The notes beneath the pieces were generated by a model. That model ran no database searches. It saw nothing but the letters and a program-made list of their open reading frames with translations, and had not been told where the DNA came from. Made by a program: the position numbers and the translations under genes. From Glaciihabitans sp. (GTDB lineage: Bacteria; Actinomycetota; Actinomycetes; Actinomycetales; Microbacteriaceae), in NCBI GenBank assembly GCA_025464095.1, contig JAODMF010000017.1, positions 1 to 64,000 of the forward strand: a DNA stretch of 64,000 bases, in the 5' to 3' direction. Within the stretch, counting starts at the first letter, position 1, and each line of letters begins with the position of its first letter. Shown here piece by piece: positions 38,932 through 49,872 of the stretch.

Positions 38932-39417
38932 GTGGCGAAGATCGAAGACATCATCGACGAGGCTCCCGAGAGCTTCACGACCGAAACCCCGGCAACCGAA
39001 GCGCCCAAGGCGCCCCGTGCCATCCTCAACGTCCCCGGCGCAGCCGTGGGACGCCGCAAGGAGGCAATTGCCCGCGTTCGCATCATCCCCGGCGGAGACG
39101 TGTTCACCGTCAACGGGCGCGAACTCAACGAGTACTTCCCGAACAAGCTGCACCAGCAGCTCATCAATGACCCGTTCAAGGTTCTCGACCTGCTCGGCGC
39201 CTACAGCGTGATCGCCAAGATCACCGGTGGTGGCCCTTCCGGCCAGGCCGGCGCGTTGCGCCTCGCGATCGCTCGCTCGCTGAACGAGATCGACCGTGAG
39301 AACAACCGTGCCGCTCTGAAGAAGGCTGGCTTCCTCACTCGTGACGCTCGCGTCATCGAGCGCAAGAAGGCCGGTCTCAAGAAGGCCCGCAAGGCGTCGC
39401 AGTTCTCGAAGCGCTAA
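38932..39417 (+). CDS. rpsI: 30S ribosomal protein S9
   Basis: Its C-terminal Lys-Arg tail touches P-site tRNA. It is 161 residues from GTG 38932; AAGGA is 10 bases upstream. TTG 38923 is less likely since the same site is then only one base away. A ~30-residue acidic N-terminal extension precedes the core ([34 protein letters not shown], ending QFSKR). Confidence 0.98.
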   Translation: MAKIEDIIDEAPESFTTETPATEAPKAPRAILNVPGAAVGRRKEAIARVRIIPGGDVFTVNGRELNEYFPNKLHQQLINDPFKVLDLLGAYSVIAKITGGGPSGQAGALRLAIARSLNEIDRENNRAALKKAGFLTRDARVIERKKAGLKKARKASQFSKR

Positions 39418-39441
39418 TCCGCGCTGCGTAGCGACGCACCC

Positions 39442-40803
39442 ATGCCTCGCCTTTTCGGCACGGACGGCGTTCGCGGCCTCGCGAACGCCGACCTCACCGT
39501 CGAGCTCGCCCTCGGGCTTGCCCAGGCGGCTGCCGTCGTACTCGGCAAGGGGCGGGTGGCCGATGGCCGTCGGGCCTCCGGGCGCAGGCCGATTGCCGTG
39601 GTCGCGCGCGACCCGCGAATTTCGGGGGAGTTCCTTTCCGCCGCGGTGGCATCCGGGCTGGCCAGTTCGGGAGTGGATGTCTACGACGCCGGAGTAATTC
39701 CCACGCCCGCGGTCGCCTTCCTCGTCGACGACTTCCGGGCCGACCTCGGGGTCATGATCTCGGCGTCGCACAACCCGGCGCCCGACAACGGCATCAAGTT
39801 CTTCGCAACCGGCGGCACCAAGCTGCCCGATGAGGTCGAAGACCGCATCGAGGCCGCGCTCGCCCAGACTAAGCTCGCGCCGCGGGGCGGCGATGTCGGG
39901 CGCATCCGCCGGTTCGCGGATGCCGAAGACCGCTACATAGTGCACCTCCTCGGCACGCTTCCCGGTCGGCTCGACGGGATTCACGTGGTCCTCGACTGCG
40001 CGAATGGCGCAGCGGCGGGAGTATCGCCGGAGGCGTTCACCGTTGCCGGCGCCCAGGTCACCGTCATCGGCGCGGACCCGGACGGGCTGAACATCAATGA
40101 CGGCGTCGGATCGACGCATCTCGACAACCTCGCGCGCGCAGTGCTCGAGCACGGCGCCGATGTCGGCATCGCGCACGACGGCGATGCGGATCGCTGCCTC
40201 GCCGTGGATGCCAATGGCAAGGTCGTCGACGGCGACCAGATCATGGCGATCCTCGCCGTTGCGATGGCGGAGCGCGGCGCTCTCGCCAACCGCACCCTCG
40301 TCGCGACAGTGATGAGCAACCTCGGTCTCAAGCGCGCCATGCGCGCGCACGACATCACCGTCGTGGAGACCCGCGTCGGCGACCGCTACGTTCTTGAGGA
40401 ACTCACCGAGCACGGCCACTCCCTCGGCGGTGAGCAGTCTGGTCACGTCATCATGACCGAGCACGCGACGACCGGTGACGGCATCCTCACCGGACTGCAC
40501 CTGGTGGCAGAGATGGCCAGGACCGGCAGGTCGCTCGCAGAACTCGCGAGCGTCATGACCGTCTATCCGCAGGTGCTGGTCAACGTGCGCGGTGTCGACC
40601 ACCACGCCCTGGACAGCGACCAGGATGTCGCGGCAGCGATCGCCGCGGCGGAAGCGGAACTGGGCGACTCCGGTCGCGTTCTGCTGCGGCCATCCGGCAC
40701 CGAGCCGATGGTGCGCGTCATGGTCGAGGCAGAGGACCAGCCGACGGCCGACCGCATCGCCCACGAACTGGCCGAAGTGGTGCGCGCGCGTCTCGCGTCC
40801 TGA
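39442..40803 (+). CDS. glmM: Phosphoglucosamine mutase
   Basis: Converts glucosamine-6-phosphate to glucosamine-1-phosphate for peptidoglycan precursor synthesis; partner of GlmS encoded 4.2 kb downstream. It is 453 residues. The phosphoserine loop is [12 protein letters not shown], the metal loop AHDGDADRC, the sugar loop GGEQSGHVI and the phosphate loop [12 protein letters not shown]. It follows rpsI by 24 bases, the usual actinobacterial order. Confidence 0.98.
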   Translation: MPRLFGTDGVRGLANADLTVELALGLAQAAAVVLGKGRVADGRRASGRRPIAVVARDPRISGEFLSAAVASGLASSGVDVYDAGVIPTPAVAFLVDDFRADLGVMISASHNPAPDNGIKFFATGGTKLPDEVEDRIEAALAQTKLAPRGGDVGRIRRFADAEDRYIVHLLGTLPGRLDGIHVVLDCANGAAAGVSPEAFTVAGAQVTVIGADPDGLNINDGVGSTHLDNLARAVLEHGADVGIAHDGDADRCLAVDANGKVVDGDQIMAILAVAMAERGALANRTLVATVMSNLGLKRAMRAHDITVVETRVGDRYVLEELTEHGHSLGGEQSGHVIMTEHATTGDGILTGLHLVAEMARTGRSLAELASVMTVYPQVLVNVRGVDHHALDSDQDVAAAIAAAEAELGDSGRVLLRPSGTEPMVRVMVEAEDQPTADRIAHELAEVVRARLAS

Positions 40804-40916
40804 GTGCCGCCCTGGCTTACTCTCGATACACGCCCGGCAAAACCGAGCAAGAGGTGCTCAGGCGTGTGCTTTGGCCGAGGTGGCAGGCTCGCTGAAGCGA
40901 AAGGTAGAGGAACCCG

Positions 40917-41270
40917 ATGAGCATCTACGAGCAGATCGGCGGCCAGGCGGTCGTCAAGACAGCGGTCACGCTGTTTTATCAGCGCGTGGTCACCGACCCG
41001 CTGCTGGGCAAGTGGTTCGTCGGGGTCGACCTGTCCGCCCTCCGCGCCCACCAGCGCGCCTTTCTCGCCGCGGCGCTCGACGGTCCGAATGTCTACGCCG
41101 GGCGCGACCTGGGCGAAGCGCACGCGGGGATGCACATCCCCGACGAGGCGTTCACCAGGTTGATCGAGCACCTGCTGACCGCGCTCGCCGATCTCGAGGT
41201 GGACCCGCAGGCCATCGCGGCCGTCGAGCAGAAGCTCGAGGCCCTGCGCTCGGTGATCGTCACCGCCTAA
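40917..41270 (+). CDS. Group 1 truncated hemoglobin
   Basis: A small haem protein, probably for oxygen binding or nitric oxide detoxification. It is 117 residues, fitting the 2-over-2 globin fold. The N-terminal helix ends with a Tyr in TLFYQRVVTDPLLGKWF (B10 position). The proximal His is in LGEAHAGMHIPDEAF. GAGGAACC lies before the ATG. Its stop overlaps by four bases the end of the convergent LuxR regulator. Confidence 0.88.
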   Translation: MSIYEQIGGQAVVKTAVTLFYQRVVTDPLLGKWFVGVDLSALRAHQRAFLAAALDGPNVYAGRDLGEAHAGMHIPDEAFTRLIEHLLTALADLEVDPQAIAAVEQKLEALRSVIVTA

Positions 41271-43906
41271 CGCCCGGGCAGCTCGTTCCGGCCGCGAATG
41301 CCGAGTTTGCCGTACGCCGCCTGCAGGTGGTTGTTCACCGTGCGCGGCGACAGGTACAGCTTTTCTGCGATCTGAATGCTGGTCAGCCCCTGCGCGGCTA
41401 GTGCGGCGATTTCGCGCTCCCGCCGGGTCAGCGGCTCGATGTTCTCCGAGAACTGCAGGAGCGGTGTGGACGCGCCCTCGCACTGCGCGGCGAGGCCGTC
41501 GGCGTGCGTCTGCAGCGCAACGGCTTCCCGGCCGAGATCCGCGCGTCGTGAGGCGCTCGCCGCCGACGCGAAGCACTCGGCGGCAAACAGCAGGTTTTCC
41601 GATTCTTCCCAGCGCTCGCCCGCGGCGATAAGTGCAGCCCGATCGCCGGACGCCTCCGCAGCCGCGTGGATCGCCCGTGAGTGGATCAGGCGGTTGGTCG
41701 TCCTGGCGGCGATCGCCTGGAGAGGCGGAGACGCGATCGCCGCGCCGCCCAGCCGTGACGCCGCGTGCAGCAGCAGGGAGGCCATGAGCAGGTGTCCCCG
41801 TTCCTCGACGTGCTGGGCACGGGCGACCAGCCTTCGGGTCGCGCCATCCTGGTCACCACCCACCGCCGCGACCCACTGCGCGGCGAGGAAACCCGGAGAG
41901 TTATCGGCGAGGAACTCCTCCGACAGCTCGGCGACCTGGGCCGCCGCCTCGTCGATGCGGCCCTGCCAGGCAAGCGCGATCACGAGCAGGGCCTTGGCCT
42001 GGTCGCGATAGGCGATCGGACCGCGGGCCTGCGCGCCGGAGATGACGTCGCGGAACCAGCGGATCGAGGTCTCAAGGCGGCCGAGCCCGAGATAACAGCG
42101 GCCCATCACCAGCTCGTTGTACCGAACCGCCAGCTCGTCTTCGTGCTCCATCCCGTCGTGCAGCGACGTGAGCGTCAGGGCTCGCGCCTCCGCCGATTCG
42201 CCCGCCTCGAGCAGCACCGTCTCCAGCACCATTTGCGCGCGCCTCAGTGCGAACGCCGGTCGGATCTCGGATGTTGCGTAGGCGACGGCAGCCCGCGCAG
42301 CCGTGGTCGCCTCCTCGACGCGCCCGAGTGCGGCCAGTGGCAGGGCGGTCGACAGCGCGAGGATGCCCCGCTGCGCGCGCTCCGAGTCCGTGGCGGGCAT
42401 GGCCGACTCGAGCTCCTGGGAGGCGAGCATGGCCTCTTCGATGTTGAGCAGGAGCACGGCACGAGCGAGCGCGAGCGAACGGGCGAGGCCGGGATGCCGC
42501 AGCGTCACCGCATCAAGCACCGAGATCCCGCGCCGGTTGCCCGACATCTCCCCCGCGTAGCTGCTCGCAATGCTCGCGGCAATGAGGCCGGTGAGCGCCT
42601 CGGTGGTCGGATGCGCCCTGTCCTCCTCGGCGGCGCGCTCGAGGAGCGCGACGGCTTCGGCGTTGTGCCCGAGGATCCACATCGCTTCGCCCTGCAGCAG
42701 CAGCATCTCCGCGGCGGGTGCGCCCGCCGTGATGGCCGCAGCGGCCAGGCGCGCCACCGCATTCTGGTCCTGGGCCAGGAGGGCAAGGTGGGCCGCCCGC
42801 GCGAGGATCGCCGGACCACTCGGCTGACCGGCATCCAGTCGCCAGGTGACGACGCGTAGTTCGTCCTGCGGGGTCATCTCGCGGGACGAGACGATGTCGG
42901 CCTGGCTGAGCAGTACCTGGATGATGCGCAATCGCGAGAGCCCGGACCGCACTGCAGCGACGTATTGCGGGTGGGCGAGGTTGAGGACGACGCGTCCGGC
43001 GATTTCGTCCACGCTCACGAGACCGGCGGCTTCGAGGGCGATGAGGCGGTCGGGCGAGTGTGTGTCGCCGAATTCGTCGAGCGTCAGCGGCTGGCAGACG
43101 GCCAGGCGCTCGATGATGGCGAGGTCGGCGGCGTCGAGGTGGCGTAGCCGGGAACGGATCAGGTCGTGCAGCGCCGGGGTCCCGATAGGGTCGCCGTTCA
43201 ACTGCCAGACGCCCTCGTTCTCGGTGAACTGGCCGGCATCTACCGCCCCGATGACGAGTTCGCGCAGATAGAGCGGGTTGCCGCTCGCGGCGCGGTAGAG
43301 CTCGACGACCGAGCGGTGCGCGACGCGCGCGCCCAGCACTTCGGCGAGCACCGCCTCGAATTCCTCCGTCGTCAGCGGCGGAACATCGATGCGTACGGCG
43401 GTGTCGCTCGTCCACATCGAGAGGATGGCGTCGGGGAGCGGCTCGCCGCTGCGCACCGTCGCGATCAGCCGCACCGCGCCCGCACCGATCAGCTGGGTGA
43501 CGACCGCGAGCGACAGCGGATCGAGAAGTACGAGATCGTCGATGACGAAAACGGTCGTTCGTCCGCCCGACATGTGGTCGACGGCGCGTCGCACCAGGTC
43601 GAACAGGGCGACCGGGTCGTGCACGACGGCGTCGACGTCGAGGGTCTCGCCGGCGAGCGCGGGGGCGAGCGCGCCCAGAGGAATCGATGCGACGGTCTCG
43701 CTCGCGGTGATCGGGACGACCATCCAGTTATCCCCGGAAAGCAGTGCGTTCGCCTCGCTCGCGAGACGGGTCTTGCCGACCCCGGACTGTCCGGCGAGGA
43801 TGACGACATTGGCGGTTCCGGAGCGCAGGGCCGTCAGCATCCGTTCGAGGAGCTGGTGCCGACCGACGAGAGGCCACTGCTGGCGCAGGCCAGTCTCAAC
43901 TTGCAT
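41267..43906 (-). CDS. Large ATP-binding LuxR-family transcriptional regulator
   Basis: An 879-residue LAL/MalT-like regulator. The N-terminal AAA/NACHT-like ATPase has P-loop LAGQSGVGKTR and a Walker B-like VFVIDDLVLLD. A long helical TPR-like middle is followed by the C-terminal HTH (LTRREREIAALAAQGLTSIQ, LSPRTVNNHLQAAYGKLGI). It probably integrates a small-molecule or protein signal with DNA binding. It is convergent with the truncated hemoglobin gene and downstream of coaA on the same strand. Targets unknown. Confidence 0.9.
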   Translation of the reverse strand: MQVETGLRQQWPLVGRHQLLERMLTALRSGTANVVILAGQSGVGKTRLASEANALLSGDNWMVVPITASETVASIPLGALAPALAGETLDVDAVVHDPVALFDLVRRAVDHMSGGRTTVFVIDDLVLLDPLSLAVVTQLIGAGAVRLIATVRSGEPLPDAILSMWTSDTAVRIDVPPLTTEEFEAVLAEVLGARVAHRSVVELYRAASGNPLYLRELVIGAVDAGQFTENEGVWQLNGDPIGTPALHDLIRSRLRHLDAADLAIIERLAVCQPLTLDEFGDTHSPDRLIALEAAGLVSVDEIAGRVVLNLAHPQYVAAVRSGLSRLRIIQVLLSQADIVSSREMTPQDELRVVTWRLDAGQPSGPAILARAAHLALLAQDQNAVARLAAAAITAGAPAAEMLLLQGEAMWILGHNAEAVALLERAAEEDRAHPTTEALTGLIAASIASSYAGEMSGNRRGISVLDAVTLRHPGLARSLALARAVLLLNIEEAMLASQELESAMPATDSERAQRGILALSTALPLAALGRVEEATTAARAAVAYATSEIRPAFALRRAQMVLETVLLEAGESAEARALTLTSLHDGMEHEDELAVRYNELVMGRCYLGLGRLETSIRWFRDVISGAQARGPIAYRDQAKALLVIALAWQGRIDEAAAQVAELSEEFLADNSPGFLAAQWVAAVGGDQDGATRRLVARAQHVEERGHLLMASLLLHAASRLGGAAIASPPLQAIAARTTNRLIHSRAIHAAAEASGDRAALIAAGERWEESENLLFAAECFASAASASRRADLGREAVALQTHADGLAAQCEGASTPLLQFSENIEPLTRREREIAALAAQGLTSIQIAEKLYLSPRTVNNHLQAAYGKLGIRGRNELPGR

Positions 43907-43985
43907 CGGTCTGAGCTCGCATGCCGTGGCGCCTCCAATCCTGAAGGGAGCCTACCGAAGTGAGGACGATTCGGGTCGGGCGATT

Positions 43986-44936
43986 CTAGATTTTACGAAG
44001 CAAGACGCTGGAAACCGTGTGGTCGGCACTCTTGCGCAGCACGAGGGATGCCCGCGCACGCGTGGGCAGGATGTTCTGCACCAGGTTGGGCTCGTTGATC
44101 CCCGCCCAAATGATCGTCGCTCGTTCGATCGCCTCCGGCTCGGTGAGGCTCGCAAAGCGGTGAAAGTACGACTGTGGATTGGTGAATGCGCCGCGCTGCA
44201 GGGAGAGAAAGCGTTCGACGTACCAGTTGCGAATGTCGCTGGTTCGGGCGTCCACGTAGATGGTGAAGTCGAACAGGTCGCTCACCGCCAGGCGCGCGCC
44301 GGGCGCGGGCGGCTGAAGCACGTTGAGGCCCTCGACGATCAGCACGTCGGGGGAGCGGACCACCACTTCGGCGTCGGGCACGATGTCATAGCTCAGGTGC
44401 GAGTAGAACGGTGCGCGCACCTCTGTGGCGCCGCTCTTCACCTTGCTCACGAAGCGCAGCAGCGCTCGCCGGTCGTAGCTCTCCGGAAAGCCCTTGCGCT
44501 GCATGAGGCCCCGGCGCTCGAGCTCGGCGTTCGGCAGGAGAAAGCCGTCGGTCGTGATCAGTTCGACCCTGGGGGTGTCATCCCAGCGCGCCAGCAGCTC
44601 GCGCAACAGTCGTGCGATCGTGGACTTACCGACGGCGACCGATCCGGCAACGCCGATAACGAACGGGGTCGTCGGCACGCGCTGCTCGCCCAGAAAGTCG
44701 CTGGTCGATCGCTGCAGTGCCCGTGCCCCGGCCACGTAGAGGTTGAGCAACCTGCTCAGCGGCAGGTAGACGTCACTGACCTCGCGAAGGTCGAGCAGGT
44801 CGCCGAGTCCCCGCAGCTGCAACAGTTCGAGCTCGGTGAGCGGCAGCTGCGTGGTCGGCGCGAGCTCCGCCCAGACGCGCCTGTCGATCTCGACGAAAGG
44901 AGACGTCTGGCCCGCACCTGCTGAAGAGTCGGCCAT
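43986..44936 (-). CDS. coaA: Pantothenate kinase, type I
   Basis: First and controlling step of coenzyme A synthesis: pantothenate to 4'-phosphopantothenate. It is 316 residues with P-loop [24 protein letters not shown] and the substrate region [16 protein letters not shown] 44936 (MADSSAG) is used; longer in-frame frames run into the divergent glmS promoter region. It is transcribed away from glmS across a 79-base gap. Confidence 0.97.
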   Translation of the reverse strand: MADSSAGAGQTSPFVEIDRRVWAELAPTTQLPLTELELLQLRGLGDLLDLREVSDVYLPLSRLLNLYVAGARALQRSTSDFLGEQRVPTTPFVIGVAGSVAVGKSTIARLLRELLARWDDTPRVELITTDGFLLPNAELERRGLMQRKGFPESYDRRALLRFVSKVKSGATEVRAPFYSHLSYDIVPDAEVVVRSPDVLIVEGLNVLQPPAPGARLAVSDLFDFTIYVDARTSDIRNWYVERFLSLQRGAFTNPQSYFHRFASLTEPEAIERATIIWAGINEPNLVQNILPTRARASLVLRKSADHTVSSVLLRKI

Positions 44937-45015
44937 CGCGTACAACGTTACCGGCTGTGCTGGTGCGGGCCCGCGCATCCGGTGCCGCAGATCACCTCGA
45001 ACTAGAATTGCCCGC

Positions 45016-46866
45016 ATGTGTGGAATCGTGGGCTACGTAGGTCCGAACAGCAGCCTCGACGTTCTGCTGGCAGGCCTCAGCCGTCTCGAATACCGCGGCT
45101 ACGACTCGGCCGGTGTTGCCGTGCTGGATCGCGCGGGGCACCTGGGCACCCGCAAGCGTGCCGGCAAACTCGTCGCGCTGCTCGACGACCTCGAGGTCGA
45201 GCCGCTGCGGGATGGCGAGACCGGCATCGGCCACACCCGCTGGGCGACGCACGGTCGCCCCAACGACGGCAACGCGCACCCGCACCTGGGAGACAACGGC
45301 AAGCTCGCCCTCATCCACAACGGCATCATCGAGAACTTCTCCGAACTCAAACAGGAGCTGCTGGATGCCGGGGAGACGTTCACCAGTGAAACCGACACCG
45401 AGGTGGCGGCCATCATGGTCGGTCGTGAGTTTCGCGCGACGGGCGACCTGGCCGAGGCCATGCGCCGGGTGGTGGCTCGCCTCGAGGGGGCGTTCACCCT
45501 CCTCGTCATGCACGAGGACGTTCCCGGGGTTGTCGTCGGCGCTCGCCGCAACTCACCGCTGGTAATCGGGCTCGGCGACGGCGAGAACTTTCTGGGTTCG
45601 GATGTCGCTGCCTTCGTCGAGTTCACGAGGCGCGCCCTCGAGATCGGGCAGGACCAGATCGTGACGATCCGGCCAGACTCCGTGGTCGTGACCGACTTCG
45701 ACGGCAACGACGTCGAGCCCCGCGAGTTCGAGGTGGAATGGGATGCCTCCGCCGCCGAGAAGGGCGGCTGGTCGAGCTTCATGGCGAAGGAGATCAGCGA
45801 GGAGCCGGAAGCCGTGGCGAACACGCTTCTCGGTCGCGTGGTCGAGGGCGCCATCCACCTGCCTGAACTGGACCCGATCGGCGACGATGTGCTCGCCTCC
45901 ATCGACCGGATCGTCGTCATCGCCTGCGGAACCGCCGCCTATGCCGGCCTGCTCGGAAAGTATGCGATCGAGAAATGGGCGCGGATTCCCGTCGAGGTGG
46001 TGCTGTCGCACGAGTTCCGCTACAGCGAGCCGGTGATCGGGCCGAGGACGCTGGTGGTATCGATCAGCCAGTCCGGCGAAACCATGGACACGCTCATGGC
46101 CGTCAAGTACGCGAGCCAGGCCGGTGCGCGGGTGCTCTCCATCTGCAACACCCAGGGCGCGACCATCCCGCGGGAGTCAGAAGCGGTCATCTACACGCAC
46201 GCGGGGCCGGAGGTCGCCGTCGCATCCACCAAGGCATTCGTCGCCCAGGTGACCGCGCTCTACGTGCTCGGGCTGCACCTGGCGCGCGTTCGGGAGCGGC
46301 TGAGCGCCCACCAGATCGCTGAGCAGGTTTCCGAACTGCAGCAGATCCCGGCGAAGCTCGCCGATGTGCTGGTTTCGTCCGAGCGCATCAAGCAACTGGC
46401 GACCTGGATGGCCGACACGCGCTCGGTACTGTTCCTCGGTCGGCACGTCGGTTACCCGGTCGCACTCGAAGGCGCGCTCAAGCTGAAGGAGCTGGCCTAT
46501 ATCCACGCGGAGGGATTTGCCGCGGGAGAGCTGAAGCACGGCCCGATCGCACTGATCGAGCCCGGACAGATCGTCTTCGTCGTCGTGCCGAGCCCGCGGG
46601 ACCCGCTGTCGCTGCATCCCAAGGTCATCTCCAACATCCAGGAGATCAAGGCGCGCGGCGCCCGCGTGATCGCGATCGCCGAGCAGGGGGACACGGCCGC
46701 GATAGCGCTGGCCGACGAGGTCATCCCGATTCCCCTCGCCCCGCCGCTGTTTGAGCCGTTGCTGGCTGTGGTGCCGCTGCACATCTTCGGCATGGAACTC
46801 GCGTCGGCCAAGGGGCTGGACGTCGACCAGCCGCGTAACCTCGCCAAATCCGTCACGGTCGAATGA
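45016..46866 (+). CDS. glmS: Glutamine-fructose-6-phosphate aminotransferase (isomerizing)
   Basis: Makes glucosamine-6-phosphate from fructose-6-phosphate and glutamine. It is 616 residues. MCGIVGYVG gives the N-terminal nucleophile Cys after Met removal. The glutaminase domain ([18 protein letters not shown]) is followed by two SIS domains ([32 protein letters not shown]) and the ending NLAKSVTVE. No glmS ribozyme-like leader fits in the 79-base gap. It overlaps acpS by four bases. Confidence 0.98.
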   Translation: MCGIVGYVGPNSSLDVLLAGLSRLEYRGYDSAGVAVLDRAGHLGTRKRAGKLVALLDDLEVEPLRDGETGIGHTRWATHGRPNDGNAHPHLGDNGKLALIHNGIIENFSELKQELLDAGETFTSETDTEVAAIMVGREFRATGDLAEAMRRVVARLEGAFTLLVMHEDVPGVVVGARRNSPLVIGLGDGENFLGSDVAAFVEFTRRALEIGQDQIVTIRPDSVVVTDFDGNDVEPREFEVEWDASAAEKGGWSSFMAKEISEEPEAVANTLLGRVVEGAIHLPELDPIGDDVLASIDRIVVIACGTAAYAGLLGKYAIEKWARIPVEVVLSHEFRYSEPVIGPRTLVVSISQSGETMDTLMAVKYASQAGARVLSICNTQGATIPRESEAVIYTHAGPEVAVASTKAFVAQVTALYVLGLHLARVRERLSAHQIAEQVSELQQIPAKLADVLVSSERIKQLATWMADTRSVLFLGRHVGYPVALEGALKLKELAYIHAEGFAAGELKHGPIALIEPGQIVFVVVPSPRDPLSLHPKVISNIQEIKARGARVIAIAEQGDTAAIALADEVIPIPLAPPLFEPLLAVVPLHIFGMELASAKGLDVDQPRNLAKSVTVE

Positions 46867-47213
46867 TCATCGGGGTAGGGGTCGACGTCGTCGATCTCAC
46901 ACGGTTTGAGCGGTCGGTCGGTCGTACCCCGGCGCTGCGCACGCGGCTGTTCACCGAGGCCGAGCGGTCGCTGCCCCTGCGCTCCCTCGCGGGTCGTTTC
47001 GCCGCCAAGGAGGCGCTGATCAAGGCGCTCGGCGACTCGTCACACGTGACCTGGCTCGACATGGAGATCGTCTCGGACGGCGAGCGCAACCCATCGTTCC
47101 TGCTGCACAATGCCGTCGCATCCATCGCCGAGCGCCGCGGCATCACGCAGATCCACCTGTCGATGTCGCATGACGCGGGCATCGCGATCGCCTATGTGGT
47201 GGCAGAGGGATGA
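46863..47213 (+). CDS. acpS: Holo-[acyl-carrier-protein] synthase
   Basis: Transfers 4'-phosphopantetheine from CoA to acyl carrier protein. It is 116 residues with [16 protein letters not shown] (metal-binding Asp), SLAGRFAAKEALIKALG (Glu and Lys) and SMSHDAGIAIAYVV. ATGA overlap with glmS and four-base overlap with alr. Confidence 0.97.
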   Translation: MIIGVGVDVVDLTRFERSVGRTPALRTRLFTEAERSLPLRSLAGRFAAKEALIKALGDSSHVTWLDMEIVSDGERNPSFLLHNAVASIAERRGITQIHLSMSHDAGIAIAYVVAEG

Positions 47214-48316
47214 CCGACCGTCCGCTGCGCGAGGCGCGCATTTCCCTCGGGGCGATTCGCAACAACGTGCGCAGGCTCGCCGCCGCCACGCATCCCGCCC
47301 TGATGATGGTCGTCGTGAAGGCGCAGGGATACGGCCACGGATCGGTCGAAGTGGCGACGGCCGCGGTGGATGCTGGCGCAAACTGGCTCGGTGTTGCCGA
47401 CGTCGACGAGGCACAGGCTCTTCGCGCGGCCGGGCTGACCGCGCCGATCCTGGCCTGGCTGCACGGCATGGAGCCGGACTTCGATGCCGCGATTGCCGCG
47501 GAGATCGACCTCGGCATCTCCACGCTCGACCAGCTGGAGCAGGCGGCGTCCGCGTCGGGACTCGCGCAGGTCCACCTCAAGGTGGATACCGGGCTCGGCC
47601 GCAACGGCATCGAGGCTTCGGAATGCCCGGCCGTCTTCGCGCGAGCGGCGATGCACGAGCGCGCGGGGCGCATCCACGTTCGGGGAATCTTCAGCCACCT
47701 CGCCAACGCGGGCGAATCCGAAGACCTGGCCCAGGTTGCGCGGTTCGGCGAGCGGCTGCGGGAGGCGGCGGAGGCAGGCCTCACGCCCACCCTGCGTCAC
47801 CTCGCGGCGACCGCCGGTGCGCTCAGGGTGCCCTCCGCCCGGCTAGACCTCGTTCGCCTGGGAATCGGTGTGTACGGGATGTCACCCTTCGACGACGCCA
47901 CGTCGTCTGACCTCGGGCTGGTGCCGGCGATGGAGCTGAGCGCTGACGTGATCTCGGTCAAGCGCGTGCCGGCCGGCCACGGAGTCTCCTACGGCTACAC
48001 CTACCGAACCGATGCGCCGACGACCCTCGCGCTCGTGCCGCTCGGTTACGCCGATGGCGTGCCGCGCCAGGCATCATCGAAGGGCCCGGTGTCGATCAAC
48101 GGTCGCACGTACACCGTGAGCGGCCGCATCGCCATGGACCAGTTCGTCGTCGACGTCGGCGATGACCTCGTCAACGTCGGCGATCGCGCGACGCTGTTCG
48201 GCGACCCGATCGCGGGACTTCCCTCCGCGGACGACTGGGCCGCGGCGGCCGACACGATCAACTACGAGATCGTCACCAGGATCGGGCCGCGCGTGACCCG
48301 CACGTTCGAGCAGTGA
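47210..48316 (+). CDS. alr: Alanine racemase
   Basis: PLP enzyme making D-alanine for peptidoglycan. It is 368 residues. The PLP lysine is in MMVVVKAQGYGHG (most family members read KANAYGHG, so this is a small variant). Other landmarks are VDTGLGRNG, RLGIGVYGMSP and the C-terminal catalytic Tyr in GVSYGYTYRTD. It is embedded between acpS and tsaE in an overlapping operon. Confidence 0.97.
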   Translation: MTDRPLREARISLGAIRNNVRRLAAATHPALMMVVVKAQGYGHGSVEVATAAVDAGANWLGVADVDEAQALRAAGLTAPILAWLHGMEPDFDAAIAAEIDLGISTLDQLEQAASASGLAQVHLKVDTGLGRNGIEASECPAVFARAAMHERAGRIHVRGIFSHLANAGESEDLAQVARFGERLREAAEAGLTPTLRHLAATAGALRVPSARLDLVRLGIGVYGMSPFDDATSSDLGLVPAMELSADVISVKRVPAGHGVSYGYTYRTDAPTTLALVPLGYADGVPRQASSKGPVSINGRTYTVSGRIAMDQFVVDVGDDLVNVGDRATLFGDPIAGLPSADDWAAAADTINYEIVTRIGPRVTRTFEQ

Positions 48317-48774
48317 TTTCATTGCGCGTTCCGACCGCCGAAGACATGGCCGATCTCGGCGCGACCCTCGCCACCCAGCTTCGCGCGGGCGACCTCGTGA
48401 TGCTCAACGGTGAACTCGGTGCCGGCAAGACGACGCTCACCCGCGGACTCGGTGCGAAACTCGGCGTACGCGGTGCCGTCACCAGCCCGACCTTCGTTCT
48501 CGCGCGCACGCATCCACGAGCGGATGCCGCGCCGCTCGTGCACGTCGACGCCTACCGGCTGGCCTCCGCCATCGAACTGGACGACCTCGACATCGACTTC
48601 GCCCATTCCATCGTCGTCGTTGAGTGGGGCGCGGGCCTTCTCGATGGCATCACCGACGACTGGCTGAGCGTCGACATCGACCGCTCCTCGGCCGATGAGG
48701 TGCGCACCGTGCGGCTCACCGGGCACGGCCCGCGCTGGGAAGACTTAGGGTGGGTCGGTGCTGCTCGCGATTGA
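48313..48774 (+). CDS. tsaE: tRNA N6-threonylcarbamoyladenosine biosynthesis ATPase TsaE
   Basis: ATPase that drives the TsaB-TsaD complex in t6A formation at tRNA position 37. It is 153 residues with P-loop GELGAGKTTLTRGLG, SPTFVLART and HVDAYRL. GTG start overlaps the alr stop, and its end overlaps tsaB by 17 bases. Confidence 0.96.
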   Translation: MISLRVPTAEDMADLGATLATQLRAGDLVMLNGELGAGKTTLTRGLGAKLGVRGAVTSPTFVLARTHPRADAAPLVHVDAYRLASAIELDDLDIDFAHSIVVVEWGAGLLDGITDDWLSVDIDRSSADEVRTVRLTGHGPRWEDLGWVGAARD

Positions 48775-49381
48775 CACCTCCGCCGGCACGAGCGTTGCCG
48801 TCGTTGACCGTGAGGGCGGCGTGCTCGCGGAGCACACCGAGCTCGATACCCGCCGGCATGCCGAAGTGATCGGCACGTTCATCGCTGCCTGCCTGTCTGA
48901 CTCCGGTGTCGCCGTTGCTGAGCTGAGTGGCGTGGCGGTCGGAATGGGCCCCGGACCGTTCACCGGGCTGCGCGTCGGCATCGCGGCCGCCCGGGCGTTC
49001 GCCTTCGGCGCGGCCAGGCCGGTAGTGCCGGTGATCAGCCACGACGCGATCGCCTATGAACTTGGTTCGGCCGAACCCCTGCTCGTGGTGACCGACGCGC
49101 GACGGCGCGAGGTGTACTGGTCCGCGTACTCGGGAATCGATGCCGTCGGCCTGCCGCTGCGCGCGGCAGGACCGGGGCTCACCCGTCCGGACGAGCTCGC
49201 GGCGACCGTGCCGGAAATCGACGGGTACCGACGGCTGGATGCGGCATCCGTTTCTGCTGGCGCCCTTGGCATGCTCGCGGAGACGCTGTTCTACAACCGT
49301 CGCCCCTTCGCGGTCGACGAGGCCCTGTACCTGCGCTCGCCCGACGTCACGCTCTCCTCCGGCCCGAAGCGGGTGAGCTAA
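48758..49381 (+). CDS. tsaB: tRNA t6A biosynthesis protein TsaB
   Basis: Inactive ASKHA-fold partner of TsaD. It is 207 residues with MLLAIDTSAGTSVAVVDREG and GVAVGMGPGPFTGLRVG. The GTG start lies inside the tsaE end, and the TAA overlaps the rimI start. Confidence 0.96.
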   Translation: MLLAIDTSAGTSVAVVDREGGVLAEHTELDTRRHAEVIGTFIAACLSDSGVAVAELSGVAVGMGPGPFTGLRVGIAAARAFAFGAARPVVPVISHDAIAYELGSAEPLLVVTDARRREVYWSAYSGIDAVGLPLRAAGPGLTRPDELAATVPEIDGYRRLDAASVSAGALGMLAETLFYNRRPFAVDEALYLRSPDVTLSSGPKRVS

Positions 49382-49872
49382 TGGCGTGGCAGCTGCGGGT
49401 GGCGCGCCCCGAGGATCTCGACGCGATCATGGCAATCGAAAACTCCACCTTTGGCACGGATGCGTGGACCGCCGAGACCATGCTCGCCGACATCCTGACG
49501 CCGAATACCTGCTATCTCGTCGCCTTCGAGCCGGAGACACCGGGCCGTATCGACGGCTACGGCGGGATTCTTGCGCCGCACGGAAGCGGCTCTGCCGACA
49601 TTCAGACCATCGCGGTGCTCGAATCGGTGCGGCACCGTGGACTCGGGCGGCAGCTCATGCGCAGCCTCATCGGCGAAGCGCGGCGGCGCGCGGCGCGTGA
49701 GGTCTTTCTCGAGGTGCGCGCGGACAACCCGAACGCGCAGGCGCTGTACGAGTCGCTCGGCTTCGAACAGATCGCGGTTCGGCCGCAGTACTACCAGCCG
49801 GATGGCGTCGACGCCCACGTGATGAAGCTCGACGTACCGGAACCGCGGCTGAGCCCGGCGGTGGGATCGTGA
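49381..49872 (+). CDS. rimI: Ribosomal-protein-alanine N-acetyltransferase RimI-like
   Basis: GNAT enzyme that in E. coli acetylates the N-terminus of S18. It is 163 residues. The acetyl-CoA loop is in [20 protein letters not shown], with the late motif [20 protein letters not shown]. It is encoded between tsaB and tsaD, a conserved arrangement in actinobacteria. Confidence 0.93.
   Translation: MAWQLRVARPEDLDAIMAIENSTFGTDAWTAETMLADILTPNTCYLVAFEPETPGRIDGYGGILAPHGSGSADIQTIAVLESVRHRGLGRQLMRSLIGEARRRAAREVFLEVRADNPNAQALYESLGFEQIAVRPQYYQPDGVDAHVMKLDVPEPRLSPAVGS

Noticed and set aside
38431-40764. Long minus-strand open frame (777 codons) opposite rplM, rpsI and glmM
   Set aside because: It is the antisense shadow of three certain genes.
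44937-45015. glmS ribozyme/riboswitch
   Set aside because: The 79-base gap is too short for the glmS ribozyme with its pseudoknots, and the element is typical of Firmicutes.
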